NCBI GenBank assembly: GCA_963422415.1
Contig: OY729430.1
Span: forward strand, 2,046,001-2,110,000
Direction of reading: 5' to 3'
DNA: 64,000 nucleotides
Source of the DNA: Bin34 sp963422415
Lineage (GTDB): Bacteria; Chloroflexota; Anaerolineae; Caldilineales; Caldilineaceae
The notes under the pieces are model-generated. The model was not told the origin of the DNA and did no database searches. It saw nothing but the letters and a program-made list of their open reading frames with translations. Position 1 is the first letter of the stretch; each line of letters begins with the position of its first letter. The position numbers and the translations under genes were made by a program. This document shows positions 26,923 to 35,919 of this stretch, piece after piece.

Positions 26923-27993
26923 ATGGCGAATGTGAGCTTCAAGACGGCCATTGTCGGCGCGGGAGGCATTTCCCGCGCCCATTTGCGCGCCCTCCGAGCT
27001 CTGGATCACGTAGAGGTGATTGGCGTGGCCGATGTGGTCCCGGGCAAGGCGCAAGAGTATGCAGAGCTCCACGGCATCGCCCGCGCCTTTGAAAGCGTGG
27101 AGGAGCTGGTGACCCTGCCTGGGCTGGACTCGGTGCATGTCTGCACTTTCAATCAGGCGCATCGCGCGCCCACCGTGACGGCCTTGGATGCCGGGTTGCA
27201 TGTGATGGTGGAAAAGCCAATGGCGGCTCGTTTGGACGACGCGACGGCCATGGCAGAGGCCGCTCGACGCAACGAGCGGCTTCTCATGTGTGCAGTGAAG
27301 TCCCGTTTTTCCGACGACGTCATGACGGCACGGGAGATCTGCGAAAGCGGGGCTCTGGGACGCGTCTACTATGCTGAGACCGTGGCGCAGCGGCGCCGGG
27401 GCATTCCGGGCCGCACCTTCATTTCGGAATCCACCGCCGGCGTCGGAGCCACTGCGGATATCGGAGTCTACGCCCTGGATACGGCGCTCTGGCTGATGGG
27501 CCATCCCGTACCGGTGTCGGTGTCCGGCATAACGCTGACGGAGATCGGCCTGGCGGGGCCCCCCACGCGGGGCGTTCATTGGAATTGGGATCCCCATCGG
27601 CTGGATGTGGAAGAATTTGGCGCCGGCTGGATCCGGTTCGACAACGGCGCGGTCCTAGTTCTGAAGTCGGTGTGGGCCATGCACATGGAGTCCGTGGGCG
27701 AAACCTTTGTGCTGGGTACGGAAGGCGGATTGCAGCTCTCGCCGCAGCTAACCTTGTACAAGGACACCTGCGGCGTGCTGTCCGATGTCAGGTTGCAGGT
27801 GGAGGAGAGTCCTCAACAGGTGCAGTTCTTCCGAGAAATCGAGGCCTTTTACCAGGCGATCGAACATGACCTGCCCTCGCCGTTGGATCCTTGGGAAGCT
27901 CTCATGACGAACGTCATTATTCAAGGTCTGCTCGATTCCGCGCGACAGGGAGGCAAGGAAACGCCTGTCAGCATGCCGCTCCCTCCCAGTTGA
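26923..27993 (+). CDS. Gfo/Idh/MocA family oxidoreductase
   Basis: Sugar dehydrogenase of 356 residues. Rossmann motif AIVGAGGISRAHLRAL at the N-terminus, MVEKPMAA near residue 93, and the C-terminal GATADIGVYALDTALWLMG with the catalytic Asp/His region of the family. GAGGGA precedes the ATG at 26923; the frame is open upstream but without a ribosome site. It is divergent from the importer operon and upstream of the solute-binding protein, so it may process the imported sugar. Confidence 0.9.
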   Translation: MANVSFKTAIVGAGGISRAHLRALRALDHVEVIGVADVVPGKAQEYAELHGIARAFESVEELVTLPGLDSVHVCTFNQAHRAPTVTALDAGLHVMVEKPMAARLDDATAMAEAARRNERLLMCAVKSRFSDDVMTAREICESGALGRVYYAETVAQRRRGIPGRTFISESTAGVGATADIGVYALDTALWLMGHPVPVSVSGITLTEIGLAGPPTRGVHWNWDPHRLDVEEFGAGWIRFDNGAVLVLKSVWAMHMESVGETFVLGTEGGLQLSPQLTLYKDTCGVLSDVRLQVEESPQQVQFFREIEAFYQAIEHDLPSPLDPWEALMTNVIIQGLLDSARQGGKETPVSMPLPPS

Positions 27994-28312
27994 GCGCCGT
28001 GTAACGAAGGGTTGGAAAGCCGGTTGCCCAGACTTTTGGAGTGCAAGGAGCGGTCCCGCTCCATCTGCACAGGACTTCCGGGGGCTGCTGGAGCCTGCAC
28101 TTTGCTCCGCCTCAAGCAAGCGTGTATCATGAGCGCTGTCGATTTGGCGAAACCAAAATTGGGACTTCGAACTTGAGGAGGCCGTGCAGTATGCCTTGCG
28201 CGGGTGTCCGAGGAGGATCCTGCGTTCAGAGTCCGCTTTGGGTCTCGCCCCGTTTCCACAGTGATTTTGGTCTTTGGTTTCGGCGACGTTTCCGTTTGGT
28301 AGGAGGTTTTGT
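27994..28312. other. Intergenic region upstream of the solute-binding protein
   Basis: A 319-base gap with no coding pattern. It holds the candidate promoter at 28102-28130, and the strong AGGAGG just before the lipoprotein start. No hairpin or riboswitch-like structure was recognised. Confidence 0.5.
28102..28130 (+). promoter_or_regulatory. Weak candidate promoter for the solute-binding protein
   Basis: TTGCTC (28102-28107) and TATCAT (28125-28130) are 17 bases apart. The -10 matches five of six positions but the -35 only the TTG, so this is tentative. Confidence 0.25.
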
Positions 28313-30058
28313 ATGAAGTTGCGTTATACGGGCTTGTGTTTGATTCTCCTGTTGCTGGCGCTGGGGGCTTGTACCGCTGCGCCGCCAGCGGACACGACCG
28401 GGGCCGAAGTGGAGGAACCCGCCGCCGATGCTGGGGTGGCCGGAGAGTATATTCCCGTCCCGCGGGAAGAGGCCGTGATCATCAATGAAACGGGCACCTT
28501 CAGTGTCTTCGGCAGCTACAACCCATTTGTGCCCAGTGGCGACACGCGGGGCATGTGGCAGGCGGGGCAGGAGCATCTGTTCAATATCAACTGGGCCACT
28601 GGGGAATTCGTGAATTGGTTGGGGGAAAGCTATTCCTACAATGACGATTACACGCAGATGACAATCGTCACCCGTTCCGAAGCCCATTGGAACGACGGAG
28701 AACCGTTCACTTCCGCGGATGTGGCGTTCACCATTGAAATGGTGCAGTCAGACGCGGCGCTGCGGTGGGGAGCTACTATGCAGGAGTGGGTCGATTCCGT
28801 GGAAACGCCGGATGCGCAGACTGTGGTCATCAACCTGACCAAGCCCAATCCCCGATTTCACATGCAGTTCGCTAACGCGTGGGGCTTCGCGGTGCAGGCC
28901 AAGCATGTCTGGGAAGGCGAAAACCCTCTGGAGTTCAAGAACTTCCCGCCTGTGCTTACAGGACCCTACACGCTGATGAAAGAATTTCCCGACCAGTTCA
29001 TGATCATCTGGGAAAAGGATGAAGATTACTGGGCCCAGGACTTGGGCTACGAGGTGGGACCCCGGTACTACGTGATCCGGAATGAACGCGTGCCGGAAGC
29101 CGAGATTGCCGACCTGAAGGTCAACAAGATCGATCATGCCCATGCCTTGAGCGATGCGGCGCTGCAGCAGGCCGCCGTGGAAGCCAACGAAAATGTAATC
29201 TTGGCCGGCTGGCGCGATCCGTGCCCGCGGGCCATCTGGTTCAACACGGCCAAGTATCCTCTGTCTCTGCCGGAAGTCCGACACGCCTTCAACGCGGCGT
29301 TGAACCGGCAGAAGGCCGCGGACCTGCTGTTTGGCATTCCCACGGTGCAGGCCCGTTTCCCTTGGGCGGACTGGGGCGTGCATGACAGCTATTCCTTCGA
29401 GGACATTCGCTCCGAGTTCGACCTGGACTTCGATCCTGCCCGGGCGGAACAAATCTTGGACGATCTGGGTTTTGACCGCGGCGGCGACGGGATTCGAATC
29501 GATGGCGAGGGCAACCGCATGTCCTACACGATTATCACGCCCAGCTTCGCGGTGGTGGAGCACGACATTGCCTTGGACCTGACCGAGGAGTTGGAAAAGA
29601 TTGGCATTGAAACGGTGGTGCAGCGACTGGAAAGCGGTCCCTTCAACGAGGCGCGGGACCTAGGCAACTTTGACATCACGTCCCACTGGTTCTGTGGCAA
29701 TTGGGCGGAAGGACCAATGACCTTCGCGGACTGGAAACACACGAATGCCAAGCCCATCGGGGAGCGGGCGACCGCGGGCAACTGGATCCGCTTGAATGTG
29801 CCGGAGCTGACCGAGGTCATGAATCGGATCGAGACCATGAGCCCCAACGATCCGGCGATTGAAGAACTGTACCGCGATGCGGTTCGCATCTATTTCGAGC
29901 AGCTGCCGGGTCTTGCTGTCGTGCAGACCACATACGTCATGCCTTTCAATGCCACGTACTGGGAAGGTTGGCCGACATCCGACAACATCTATGCGGTGCC
30001 TTTCACTTGGTGGCCGGAATTCAAGTTCGTAATGTTCAACCTCACACCGGCGGAATAG
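28313..30058 (+). CDS. Extracellular solute-binding lipoprotein, family 5
   Basis: Substrate-capture subunit for an Opp/Dpp-type importer, anchored outside the membrane. Signal: basic start MKLRYTG, hydrophobic core LILLLLALGAC with lipobox LGAC (Cys20), then an acidic Ala/Pro linker. The family-5 motifs follow: DDYTQMTIVTRSEAHWNDGEPFTSADVAF near residue 105, ALNRQKAADLLFG in the middle, and a late VVQTTYVMPFN. Length 581 residues. AGGAGG precedes the ATG. The operon at 22782-26747 lacks a binding protein, so this one is its probable partner. Peptide versus oligosaccharide specificity is unresolved; the many sugar enzymes around it favour a sugar. Confidence 0.92.
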   Translation: MKLRYTGLCLILLLLALGACTAAPPADTTGAEVEEPAADAGVAGEYIPVPREEAVIINETGTFSVFGSYNPFVPSGDTRGMWQAGQEHLFNINWATGEFVNWLGESYSYNDDYTQMTIVTRSEAHWNDGEPFTSADVAFTIEMVQSDAALRWGATMQEWVDSVETPDAQTVVINLTKPNPRFHMQFANAWGFAVQAKHVWEGENPLEFKNFPPVLTGPYTLMKEFPDQFMIIWEKDEDYWAQDLGYEVGPRYYVIRNERVPEAEIADLKVNKIDHAHALSDAALQQAAVEANENVILAGWRDPCPRAIWFNTAKYPLSLPEVRHAFNAALNRQKAADLLFGIPTVQARFPWADWGVHDSYSFEDIRSEFDLDFDPARAEQILDDLGFDRGGDGIRIDGEGNRMSYTIITPSFAVVEHDIALDLTEELEKIGIETVVQRLESGPFNEARDLGNFDITSHWFCGNWAEGPMTFADWKHTNAKPIGERATAGNWIRLNVPELTEVMNRIETMSPNDPAIEELYRDAVRIYFEQLPGLAVVQTTYVMPFNATYWEGWPTSDNIYAVPFTWWPEFKFVMFNLTPAE

Positions 30059-30200
30059 CGTTCCGCGGGATCTGTCGCTACGAACGGCGGAACGGCGGTT
30101 CATGAGAGGAGCCGCCGCTCCGCCGTTTGGGGCTGTCGAGAAGGGCCATGCCGATAGTCGTCACCCGGTTCTGTCACATGCGCAAGTAAGGGGTGTGTGC

Positions 30201-30665
30201 ATGCTGATCCGACGCTTGACAGGGTTCCTGTTGGGCATCTTGCCCATCCTGCTGCTGGCCGCGGCCTGCGGCGGGGGCGCGGACGGAGAAGCCGATGGTG
30301 CCGTTCCCCTTGAGGAGCCCAAGGATTTCGAGGTCCAGTTGAATCCGCCTGTACCTGTCCGCTTGAAGACCGGTGTGCCGGAGGCGGATCTCTATGTGCG
30401 CACCTGGCCCAGTCTGGACAAGTTCATGTCTATCAAGGCCGAGGCCGAGACCCATGGTCTTACCTTGACCAAGAACGGAAACTGGGTGAAGGTGCCGGTT
30501 CCCGGCGTGGGCCAAAAGGCCTACATTTGCCGGTGCTATCTGGAACTGACCGATGACTCCATCGATGCCCAGGGCTTGGATGCTCCGTGTACGGCACCCG
30601 TGGGCTCCGTTTGTCTGGGGGAGATGGAGAAGAGTTTTGGCCAGTCCCAGCGGCAGGGAGGATAG
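30201..30665 (+). CDS. Small lipoprotein, possible SH3-like domain
   Basis: A 154-residue exported protein: basic MLIRRL start, hydrophobic LLGILPILLLAAAC with Cys at residue 22-23, then a Gly/Asp-rich linker typical of Chloroflexota lipoproteins. The mature part, ADLYVRTWPSLDKFMS then GNWVKVPVPG and AYICRCYLEL, has the pattern of a bacterial SH3 domain (residue run v-R-x-x-P-s, later W-v-k-V, then a Y-x-x-x-y-L end). Two Cys pairs could form disulfides. It follows the solute-binding protein by 142 bases and may be co-transcribed. Function unknown. Confidence 0.7.
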   Translation: MLIRRLTGFLLGILPILLLAAACGGGADGEADGAVPLEEPKDFEVQLNPPVPVRLKTGVPEADLYVRTWPSLDKFMSIKAEAETHGLTLTKNGNWVKVPVPGVGQKAYICRCYLELTDDSIDAQGLDAPCTAPVGSVCLGEMEKSFGQSQRQGG

Positions 30666-30699
30666 AGTTCGATCTCCCGGCGCGGTCAGGCCACCGAGA

Positions 30700-30725
30700 G
30701 CATCCATCCACCTGTGGATGGATGC
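30700..30725. terminator. Hairpin between convergent genes
   Basis: Twelve-base perfect arms GCATCCATCCAC and GTGGATGGATGC with a two-base centre lie between the convergent lipoprotein and RraA-like genes. There is no T tract, so it may be a Rho-independent-like pause or simply a transcript-end stabiliser. Confidence 0.5.
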
Positions 30726-30728
30726 CTG

Positions 30729-31418
30729 TCACAAGATTCCATATTTGCGAAAGGCGGCTTCCGCACCCATGCCTTGCATGATGGCCTCTCGGACTACGTT
30801 CTCGCCCTGCGCCTTGATCCAAGCCTCCTGCAGGATTTCCTCTTCCGCGGTCTGGGGAATCACGCAGACGCCGTCTCTATCGCCAAAGAGAATGTCGCCG
30901 GGCTGGATGACGGTCTGCCCCACGGAAACAGGCGCCCGGAAGTCGACGACACGCCCGCGCAGCCCTTGATCCTGAGCATAGGCGCCAAGGGAAAAGGTGG
31001 GGAATTCGGCATCGAGGATGCCTTGGGTGTCTCGATGGTATCCATGCAGCACCGCCCCCGCGGCCCCCAGATACTTGGCCCTTTGACTCATCAATTCGCC
31101 CCACAGCGCGTAGTCCGGCGATCCACCGGTGCATACATACACTTCATCAGGTTGCAGGCTGTCCAAGGCCCTCATCATCAAGCCAAAGGGCGCGGACTGG
31201 GCATCGGGGGCTTCTTCGGGGATCCGGTATACATCGTGTGACAGCACGGGCATGGCGCGGCCACATAGAATCATGGCCTCATCCAGAGGGCCGATTTGAG
31301 GGGGCAGAAACTGATGCCGCAATCCATGGGTGTCCATGATGTCTCCCACGACGGCGGGAAACAAGCTCCGACGCATCACGGCGAACATCTCCTGATCCGT
31401 TGTCCATTGCATCTTCAT
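30729..31418 (-). CDS. RraA/dimethylmenaquinone-methyltransferase-fold protein
   Basis: The 229-residue protein has the RraA fold signature: FPAVVGDIMDTHG near residue 20, GRAMPVLSHD, GGSPDYALWGELMSQRAKYLGAAGAVLHG in the middle (the G-x-x-A-L-W-G-E-L...A-G block) and GDILFGDRDGVCVIP near residue 174. Relatives include RNase E inhibitors, but most environmental ones are 4-hydroxy-4-methyl-2-oxoglutarate or related class II pyruvate aldolases, requiring the Arg/Asp present here (FGDRDG). GGAGG precedes the ATG. It is divergent from the dehydratase operon at 31616, where an aldolase for the dehydrated sugar acid would fit. Confidence 0.85.
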   Translation of the reverse strand: MKMQWTTDQEMFAVMRRSLFPAVVGDIMDTHGLRHQFLPPQIGPLDEAMILCGRAMPVLSHDVYRIPEEAPDAQSAPFGLMMRALDSLQPDEVYVCTGGSPDYALWGELMSQRAKYLGAAGAVLHGYHRDTQGILDAEFPTFSLGAYAQDQGLRGRVVDFRAPVSVGQTVIQPGDILFGDRDGVCVIPQTAEEEILQEAWIKAQGENVVREAIMQGMGAEAAFRKYGIL

Positions 31419-31615
31419 ATTTCCTCCTGGCAGAAGAGTGACATGGCGGATTCCTCAAGCACTGAATATAGACCAAGCCGCCTTCGTTTCCGCATTTGTC
31501 AAGGCGCGCCCTTGCTGCACAGGGAAGAAGCGGGGCACGCGCTTTCCCTGTCTCTGACAGGAGTTTCGAAAGAATTGCAGACGCACCCATCCAAGGTCTG
31601 TGGAGCCTCGTGTCC

Positions 31616-32752
31616 ATGAAGATTGTAGGTTTCAAGATCGCTGGATTGCGGGGCGCCACGCCTGCGGGAGGGTGGAGCACGGAAATTCAGCATGAAGAGT
31701 GCATTCATACCCTGCTGCTGCTGCAGACCGATGCGGCAGTCTGGGGTCTGGGCAGCGTTTTCACGCACGATGCCTTGGTGCGGGGCGCCATGGAGATCTT
31801 GTGGCCCTTCCTGCAGGGTGAAAATGCCCTGGAACCGGAACGGGTCACCGAGAAGCTCCACCAGAACACATTCTGGATGGGTCGCGGCGGATCCATTACC
31901 CATGCCATCAGTGGCATCGATCTGGCCTTGTGGGACATCTTGGGCAAGACCACAGGACAACCCGTGGGTCGACTGTTGGGAGGTCGGTACAGGGAATCCG
32001 TCATGCCGTACGCCTCCTTGCTCATGGACGAACCTGCAAGATTGGCGCCGACCTTGGCTGCGTTGCGAGCAGAGGGTTTCAAGGCCTTCAAAATGGGCTG
32101 GGGACCATTTGGACGAATATCCGACAGCCTTGACGAAGAAATCGTGGCAATGGCTCGCACCACGGTGGGGCCGAACTGTCTGCTCATGGTGGACGCCGGG
32201 GCCAGCGATGCCTTCTGGGGCCAAGACTTGAAGTGGGCCATGCGCACTGCAGGGATGCTGGCCCGTTACGATGTGACTTGGTTCGAGGAACCTCTGCCCC
32301 CAGACGCGTTGCATGACTATCAAGAGCTGAGGCGGGATTCGCCCGTTCCTGTCGCTGGAGGTGAAGTGCTCACCCGGCGGCAGACCTTTCTGCCTTGGCT
32401 GTCGGGGCATGCCTTCGACATCGTCCAGCCCGATGTCACCAAGGTGGGGGGAATTTCGGAAATGCGCAAGATAGGCTGGATGGCACGAGCTCATGGCATA
32501 CGGCTGATCCCACACGGCTGGAACACAGCCATTGGGCTGGCTGCGGATCTGCAGTTGGCATCGGCCTTGCCCGACATCAATCTGGTGGAGTACATCTCGG
32601 GCTCCGTCTATGTGGATGAGCTGAAGGCAGGGGATTGGCAGTTGAATGTGTCCGGGGAATTGGAAATCCCTGCGGAACCGGGGCTGGGGATTGACTTGGA
32701 TCCGCAAGTTCTGGAGAAGATCACCGGCGTGCGGGATTTTCTGCCCGTCTAA
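31616..32752 (+). CDS. Mandelate racemase/muconate lactonizing enzyme family dehydratase
   Basis: Enolase-superfamily barrel of 378 residues. Lys-x-x-Lys in FKAFKMGWG, metal ligands in LMVDAGASD (Asp), WFEEPLPP (Glu) and VAGGEVLT (Glu), the QPDVTKVGG strand and the general-base region IPHGWNTAIG (His). The frame is open 40 codons further upstream; the ATG at 31616 is chosen because MKIVGFKIAGLRG is the family N-terminus, with GGAG upstream. It heads a run with an SDR, two amidohydrolases and a Rieske protein. The substrate is probably an acid sugar; the sequence cannot say which. Confidence 0.9.
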   Translation: MKIVGFKIAGLRGATPAGGWSTEIQHEECIHTLLLLQTDAAVWGLGSVFTHDALVRGAMEILWPFLQGENALEPERVTEKLHQNTFWMGRGGSITHAISGIDLALWDILGKTTGQPVGRLLGGRYRESVMPYASLLMDEPARLAPTLAALRAEGFKAFKMGWGPFGRISDSLDEEIVAMARTTVGPNCLLMVDAGASDAFWGQDLKWAMRTAGMLARYDVTWFEEPLPPDALHDYQELRRDSPVPVAGGEVLTRRQTFLPWLSGHAFDIVQPDVTKVGGISEMRKIGWMARAHGIRLIPHGWNTAIGLAADLQLASALPDINLVEYISGSVYVDELKAGDWQLNVSGELEIPAEPGLGIDLDPQVLEKITGVRDFLPV

Positions 32753-32800
32753 CTCGGCGCATTCTCTACCTTGTCCGTTTCCGAACCTTGGCCAGTCGCC

Positions 32801-33586
32801 ATGTACAGCCTGGAAGGCAAGGTAGCATTGATTTCCGGTGCCGCCAGTGGCATGGGCCGGGCTCAGGCCCTGTTGTTCGCGCAGGCCGGGGCGGTTGTCT
32901 GTATGGCTGACATCGATGAGGAACGCGGCCGGGAGGCTGCCGCCGAGGTGCGCCGCCAAGGAGGTCGTTCCCTGTACTGCCTCGTGGATGTGACAAGACG
33001 GACGGATTGGCGACGAGCCGTGGCAGAGGTCGAACAGAAATTTGGACCCATAGGCATTCTGAGCAACATCGCTGGCGCCAACATCCGCCAGCACTTTGAC
33101 GAACAAACCGAGGACCAGTGGCACTTCATCGTGCAGACTGCCTTGACAGGGGCCTTTCTGGGCATTCAGGCTGTGGTCCCCTCCATGCGGCGCGGCGGCT
33201 CCGGCGCCATCGTCAACATGGGTTCCTTGGCGACACACCATGCAGGATCGAATCCGGCCTACTCCGCCAGCAAGACGGGGATGCATGGTCTCACTCTCAG
33301 CACGGCTCAGGCCTATGCGGCGGACCACATTCGGTGCAACATCGTTTCGCCCGGCCATGTAGATACGCCTTTCCTGCGGGAGAACCGATCCCATAGCCCC
33401 AACGACACCTCCACCAGCATCGACAATCCAGCCAATTATGCGCAAAGGCTGGCCGCCACTCCCTTGGGTCGATTGGTGCAGCCGCTGGATGTGGCGCAGG
33501 CGTTTCTGTTCTTGGCTTCCGATGCGGCCGGCATGATCACCGGAGCGCACTTGAAGGTCGACGGGGGTGCGGGATTCGGCATTTAG
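32801..33586 (+). CDS. Short-chain dehydrogenase/reductase
   Basis: NAD(P)-dependent SDR of 261 residues, classical type. Cofactor motif SGAASGMGRA (TGxxxGxG variant), NIAGAN in place of NNAG, catalytic Ser in VNMGSLATH and the YSASK Tyr-Lys pair near residue 157. C-terminal segment ends DGGAGFGI. A TTG at 32771 is an alternative start, but ATG 32801 gives MYSLEGKVALISG, typical of SDRs. It sits 48 bases after the dehydratase and probably oxidises a hydroxyl of the same compound. Confidence 0.9.
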   Translation: MYSLEGKVALISGAASGMGRAQALLFAQAGAVVCMADIDEERGREAAAEVRRQGGRSLYCLVDVTRRTDWRRAVAEVEQKFGPIGILSNIAGANIRQHFDEQTEDQWHFIVQTALTGAFLGIQAVVPSMRRGGSGAIVNMGSLATHHAGSNPAYSASKTGMHGLTLSTAQAYAADHIRCNIVSPGHVDTPFLRENRSHSPNDTSTSIDNPANYAQRLAATPLGRLVQPLDVAQAFLFLASDAAGMITGAHLKVDGGAGFGI

Positions 33587-33691
33587 GCGGCGGCCCGGTC
33601 AGGAAAGGGATGGCGGGGTTCCGATTTCTTACTTCCGCCGCTGTGCAGGGATAATATGGGGACGCTCTTCTATCGGCGTCGGACAACTTCC

Positions 33692-34741
33692 ATGATTGAC
33701 TGCGACATTCACAACGAGGTCCCGACGCTGTCGGCCCTGTACCCGTATTTGCCCGCACATTGGGTGGATTACTGCGAAGAGTCCGCCTTTGTCGGCCCGG
33801 ATGCGGATGACTATCCGGAACCCATGGCCACTTCGTACCATCCTGATTACCGACCTCTGTTTATGGACGAGGCAGCGCGGGAAACGCAGGGTCGGGTGGC
33901 ATTGGTACAGGAGCACGTGCTCGACAAATGGAACGTCACCACCGGGATTCTCAACCCCTCCTACCGTGTCCCTTCCATTCAATCGATGGATCTGGCGGAA
34001 TCCATGGCAACCGCCATCAACACCTGGCAGGCGGAGGAGTGGTTGAGTAAGGATGCACGCTTCAAGGCATCGCTCGTCGTGCCCAGTCAGCATCCGGTCT
34101 TGGCAGCCACGGAAGTCAAGCGGTGGCAGGGACACCCGGGCTTCGTGCAGGTGGCGTTGCCGGTGCGCTCCCGCATGCCCTACGGCAATCGCAACTTCGA
34201 TCCAATGTTTGCTGCCATCGAAGAGGCCGACTTGCGGGTGGCCCTCAGTTTTGGTGGAGCTCCGGGCAATCCGCCGTCTGGCGTGGGCTGGCCCAACACC
34301 TACTTTGAAATCTATGCCGGTATGGCTCAGGTCTTCCAGTCCCAAGTGATGAGCATGGTGTACGAGGGAGTCTTTGACCGCTTCCCCGGCATCTTTGTGG
34401 CGCTGCTGGAGGGAGGCTTTACATGGGTGCCCTCGTTGATGTGGCGCATGAACAAGGAATGGAAGGGGTTGCGGCACAACGTGCCTTGGGTCAAGGAACT
34501 GCCCTCCGAGTACATTCGGCGCCATTTCCGGTGGTCCATGCTGCCTTTGGACGCCAGCCCGGACCCAGACCAGAATCGGGAAATTCTGGACCAGATGGGA
34601 GGCGAAGACCTGCTGCTGTTTGCCACGGACTTTCCTCATTGGCATTTCGATTCGACGCGGGAGATTTGGCCTCCCTTTATGGGAGAGGAGACGCGGCACA
34701 AACTGGGAGTGTCCAATCCACAGACCTTTTATAATCTATAA
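33692..34741 (+). CDS. Amidohydrolase-2 family metal-dependent hydrolase/decarboxylase
   Basis: TIM-barrel enzyme of the ACMSD-like amidohydrolase-2 family. The first metal site is IDCDIHNE (Asp-x-His) at the N-terminus; ALSFGGAPGNPP and ALLEGGFTWVPSL mark middle strands; the C-terminal metal Asp is in LFATDFPHWHFD. Length 349 from ATG 33692. An ATG at 33656 with AGGG upstream is an alternative start giving 361 residues. A homologue follows immediately. Family members decarboxylate or hydrolyse ring compounds; substrate unknown. It lies between the SDR and the second amidohydrolase in a clear operon. Confidence 0.88.
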   Translation: MIDCDIHNEVPTLSALYPYLPAHWVDYCEESAFVGPDADDYPEPMATSYHPDYRPLFMDEAARETQGRVALVQEHVLDKWNVTTGILNPSYRVPSIQSMDLAESMATAINTWQAEEWLSKDARFKASLVVPSQHPVLAATEVKRWQGHPGFVQVALPVRSRMPYGNRNFDPMFAAIEEADLRVALSFGGAPGNPPSGVGWPNTYFEIYAGMAQVFQSQVMSMVYEGVFDRFPGIFVALLEGGFTWVPSLMWRMNKEWKGLRHNVPWVKELPSEYIRRHFRWSMLPLDASPDPDQNREILDQMGGEDLLLFATDFPHWHFDSTREIWPPFMGEETRHKLGVSNPQTFYNL

Positions 34742-34809
34742 GGGTCGCGGAGCGACGATCTCTAGGCCTCGACGGACAATCAGTCAGGAAAACATTCGGA
34801 GGCAGATCC

Positions 34810-35913
34810 ATGGCTATACCGACAGTCGCACCTGCGGGGGCATTGCACATGTCCGCCCGCACGAAGACGAGGATCATCGACAGCGATGTCCATGCCTATC
34901 TCAACAAGGGCACGCTGGCGAGATTTCTGTCTCCCTTTTGGCGCCGGTTCTACGCGGACCACGGACAACACAGCTATGATGGCGGCCACTACCCGCGCGC
35001 AATGCCGCAGGCGTCGCGTCACGATGCCTGGCCCCCGGACGGTTCTCCGCCCGGATCCAGTCTGGCCTTTACCCAAGAGCAGCTGATCGATGCCTACGAC
35101 CTGGATTACGCCATCCTGACGCCCTTGACCGGAGCAGGTGAAATCTTGAATCTGGATTTCGGCCTGGCTGCCTCGCAAGCCATCAACGATTGGCAGCTGG
35201 AAGATTGGACGTCCAAGGACAGTCGCGTCAAGGGGTCTCTTATAGTGCCCTACGAGAGTGGAGAACTGACTGTCGCGGAGATTCAGCGCTGGGGCCACCA
35301 TCCTGATTTCGTGCAGGTGCTCCTGATTGCCCGGACGCGGGAACCCTTGGGCCAGAGAAAATATTGGCCCATGTACGAGGCCGCGGTGGAATACGATCTG
35401 CCCATTGCGGTGCACTTTGGCGGCAACGGCGGATCCCCTCTGACCGGAGCAGGCTGGCCCAGCTTCTACATTGAGGACCACGCGGGCATGGCCCAGAGTT
35501 TCCAGGCCCAAGTGACCAGCTTGGTCAGCCAAGGCGTTTTTGAACTCTTTCCGGATCTCAAGTTCGTACTGATCGAGGGTGGCTTTGGCTGGATGGCACC
35601 CTTGATGTGGCGGCTGGATGCCACCTACAAGAAGCTGCACAGGGAACTCACCCGGGTGAAGGAGCTGCCCTCCCACTATATCCGCAAGCATTTCTGGATT
35701 TCCACGCAGCCGATTGAAGAGCCTTTGGAAGATCACCAGTTCATGGAGATGATGGGCCATCTGGACATGGCGGACCGATTGCTGTTTGCCACGGACTATC
35801 CGCACTGGGACTTCGATGCCCCGGACCGGGCTCTGCCTACCTCCGTGCCAACCGAGATCCGCAAGGGAATCATGGCCGAGAATGCACGCCAACTCTATCG
35901 TCTGCCTGCCTGA
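34810..35913 (+). CDS. Amidohydrolase-2 family metal-dependent hydrolase/decarboxylase (second copy)
   Basis: Homologue of the upstream gene: first metal site IDSDVHAYLN near residue 24, AVHFGGNGGSPL, VLIEGGFGWMAPLMWR, and LLFATDYPHWDFD near residue 327. 367 residues. GGAGG precedes the ATG at 34810, giving a short N-terminal extension relative to the neighbour. The paralogue pair suggests a heterodimer or two sequential reactions. A decayed fragment of a gene of this type lies at 39946-40145. Confidence 0.88.
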   Translation: MAIPTVAPAGALHMSARTKTRIIDSDVHAYLNKGTLARFLSPFWRRFYADHGQHSYDGGHYPRAMPQASRHDAWPPDGSPPGSSLAFTQEQLIDAYDLDYAILTPLTGAGEILNLDFGLAASQAINDWQLEDWTSKDSRVKGSLIVPYESGELTVAEIQRWGHHPDFVQVLLIARTREPLGQRKYWPMYEAAVEYDLPIAVHFGGNGGSPLTGAGWPSFYIEDHAGMAQSFQAQVTSLVSQGVFELFPDLKFVLIEGGFGWMAPLMWRLDATYKKLHRELTRVKELPSHYIRKHFWISTQPIEEPLEDHQFMEMMGHLDMADRLLFATDYPHWDFDAPDRALPTSVPTEIRKGIMAENARQLYRLPA

Positions 35914-35919
35914 CCGCCC

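Noticed and set aside
31499..33550. 683-codon open frame on the minus strand
   Set aside because: It is the shadow of the dehydratase and SDR genes on the other strand; no protein family pattern.
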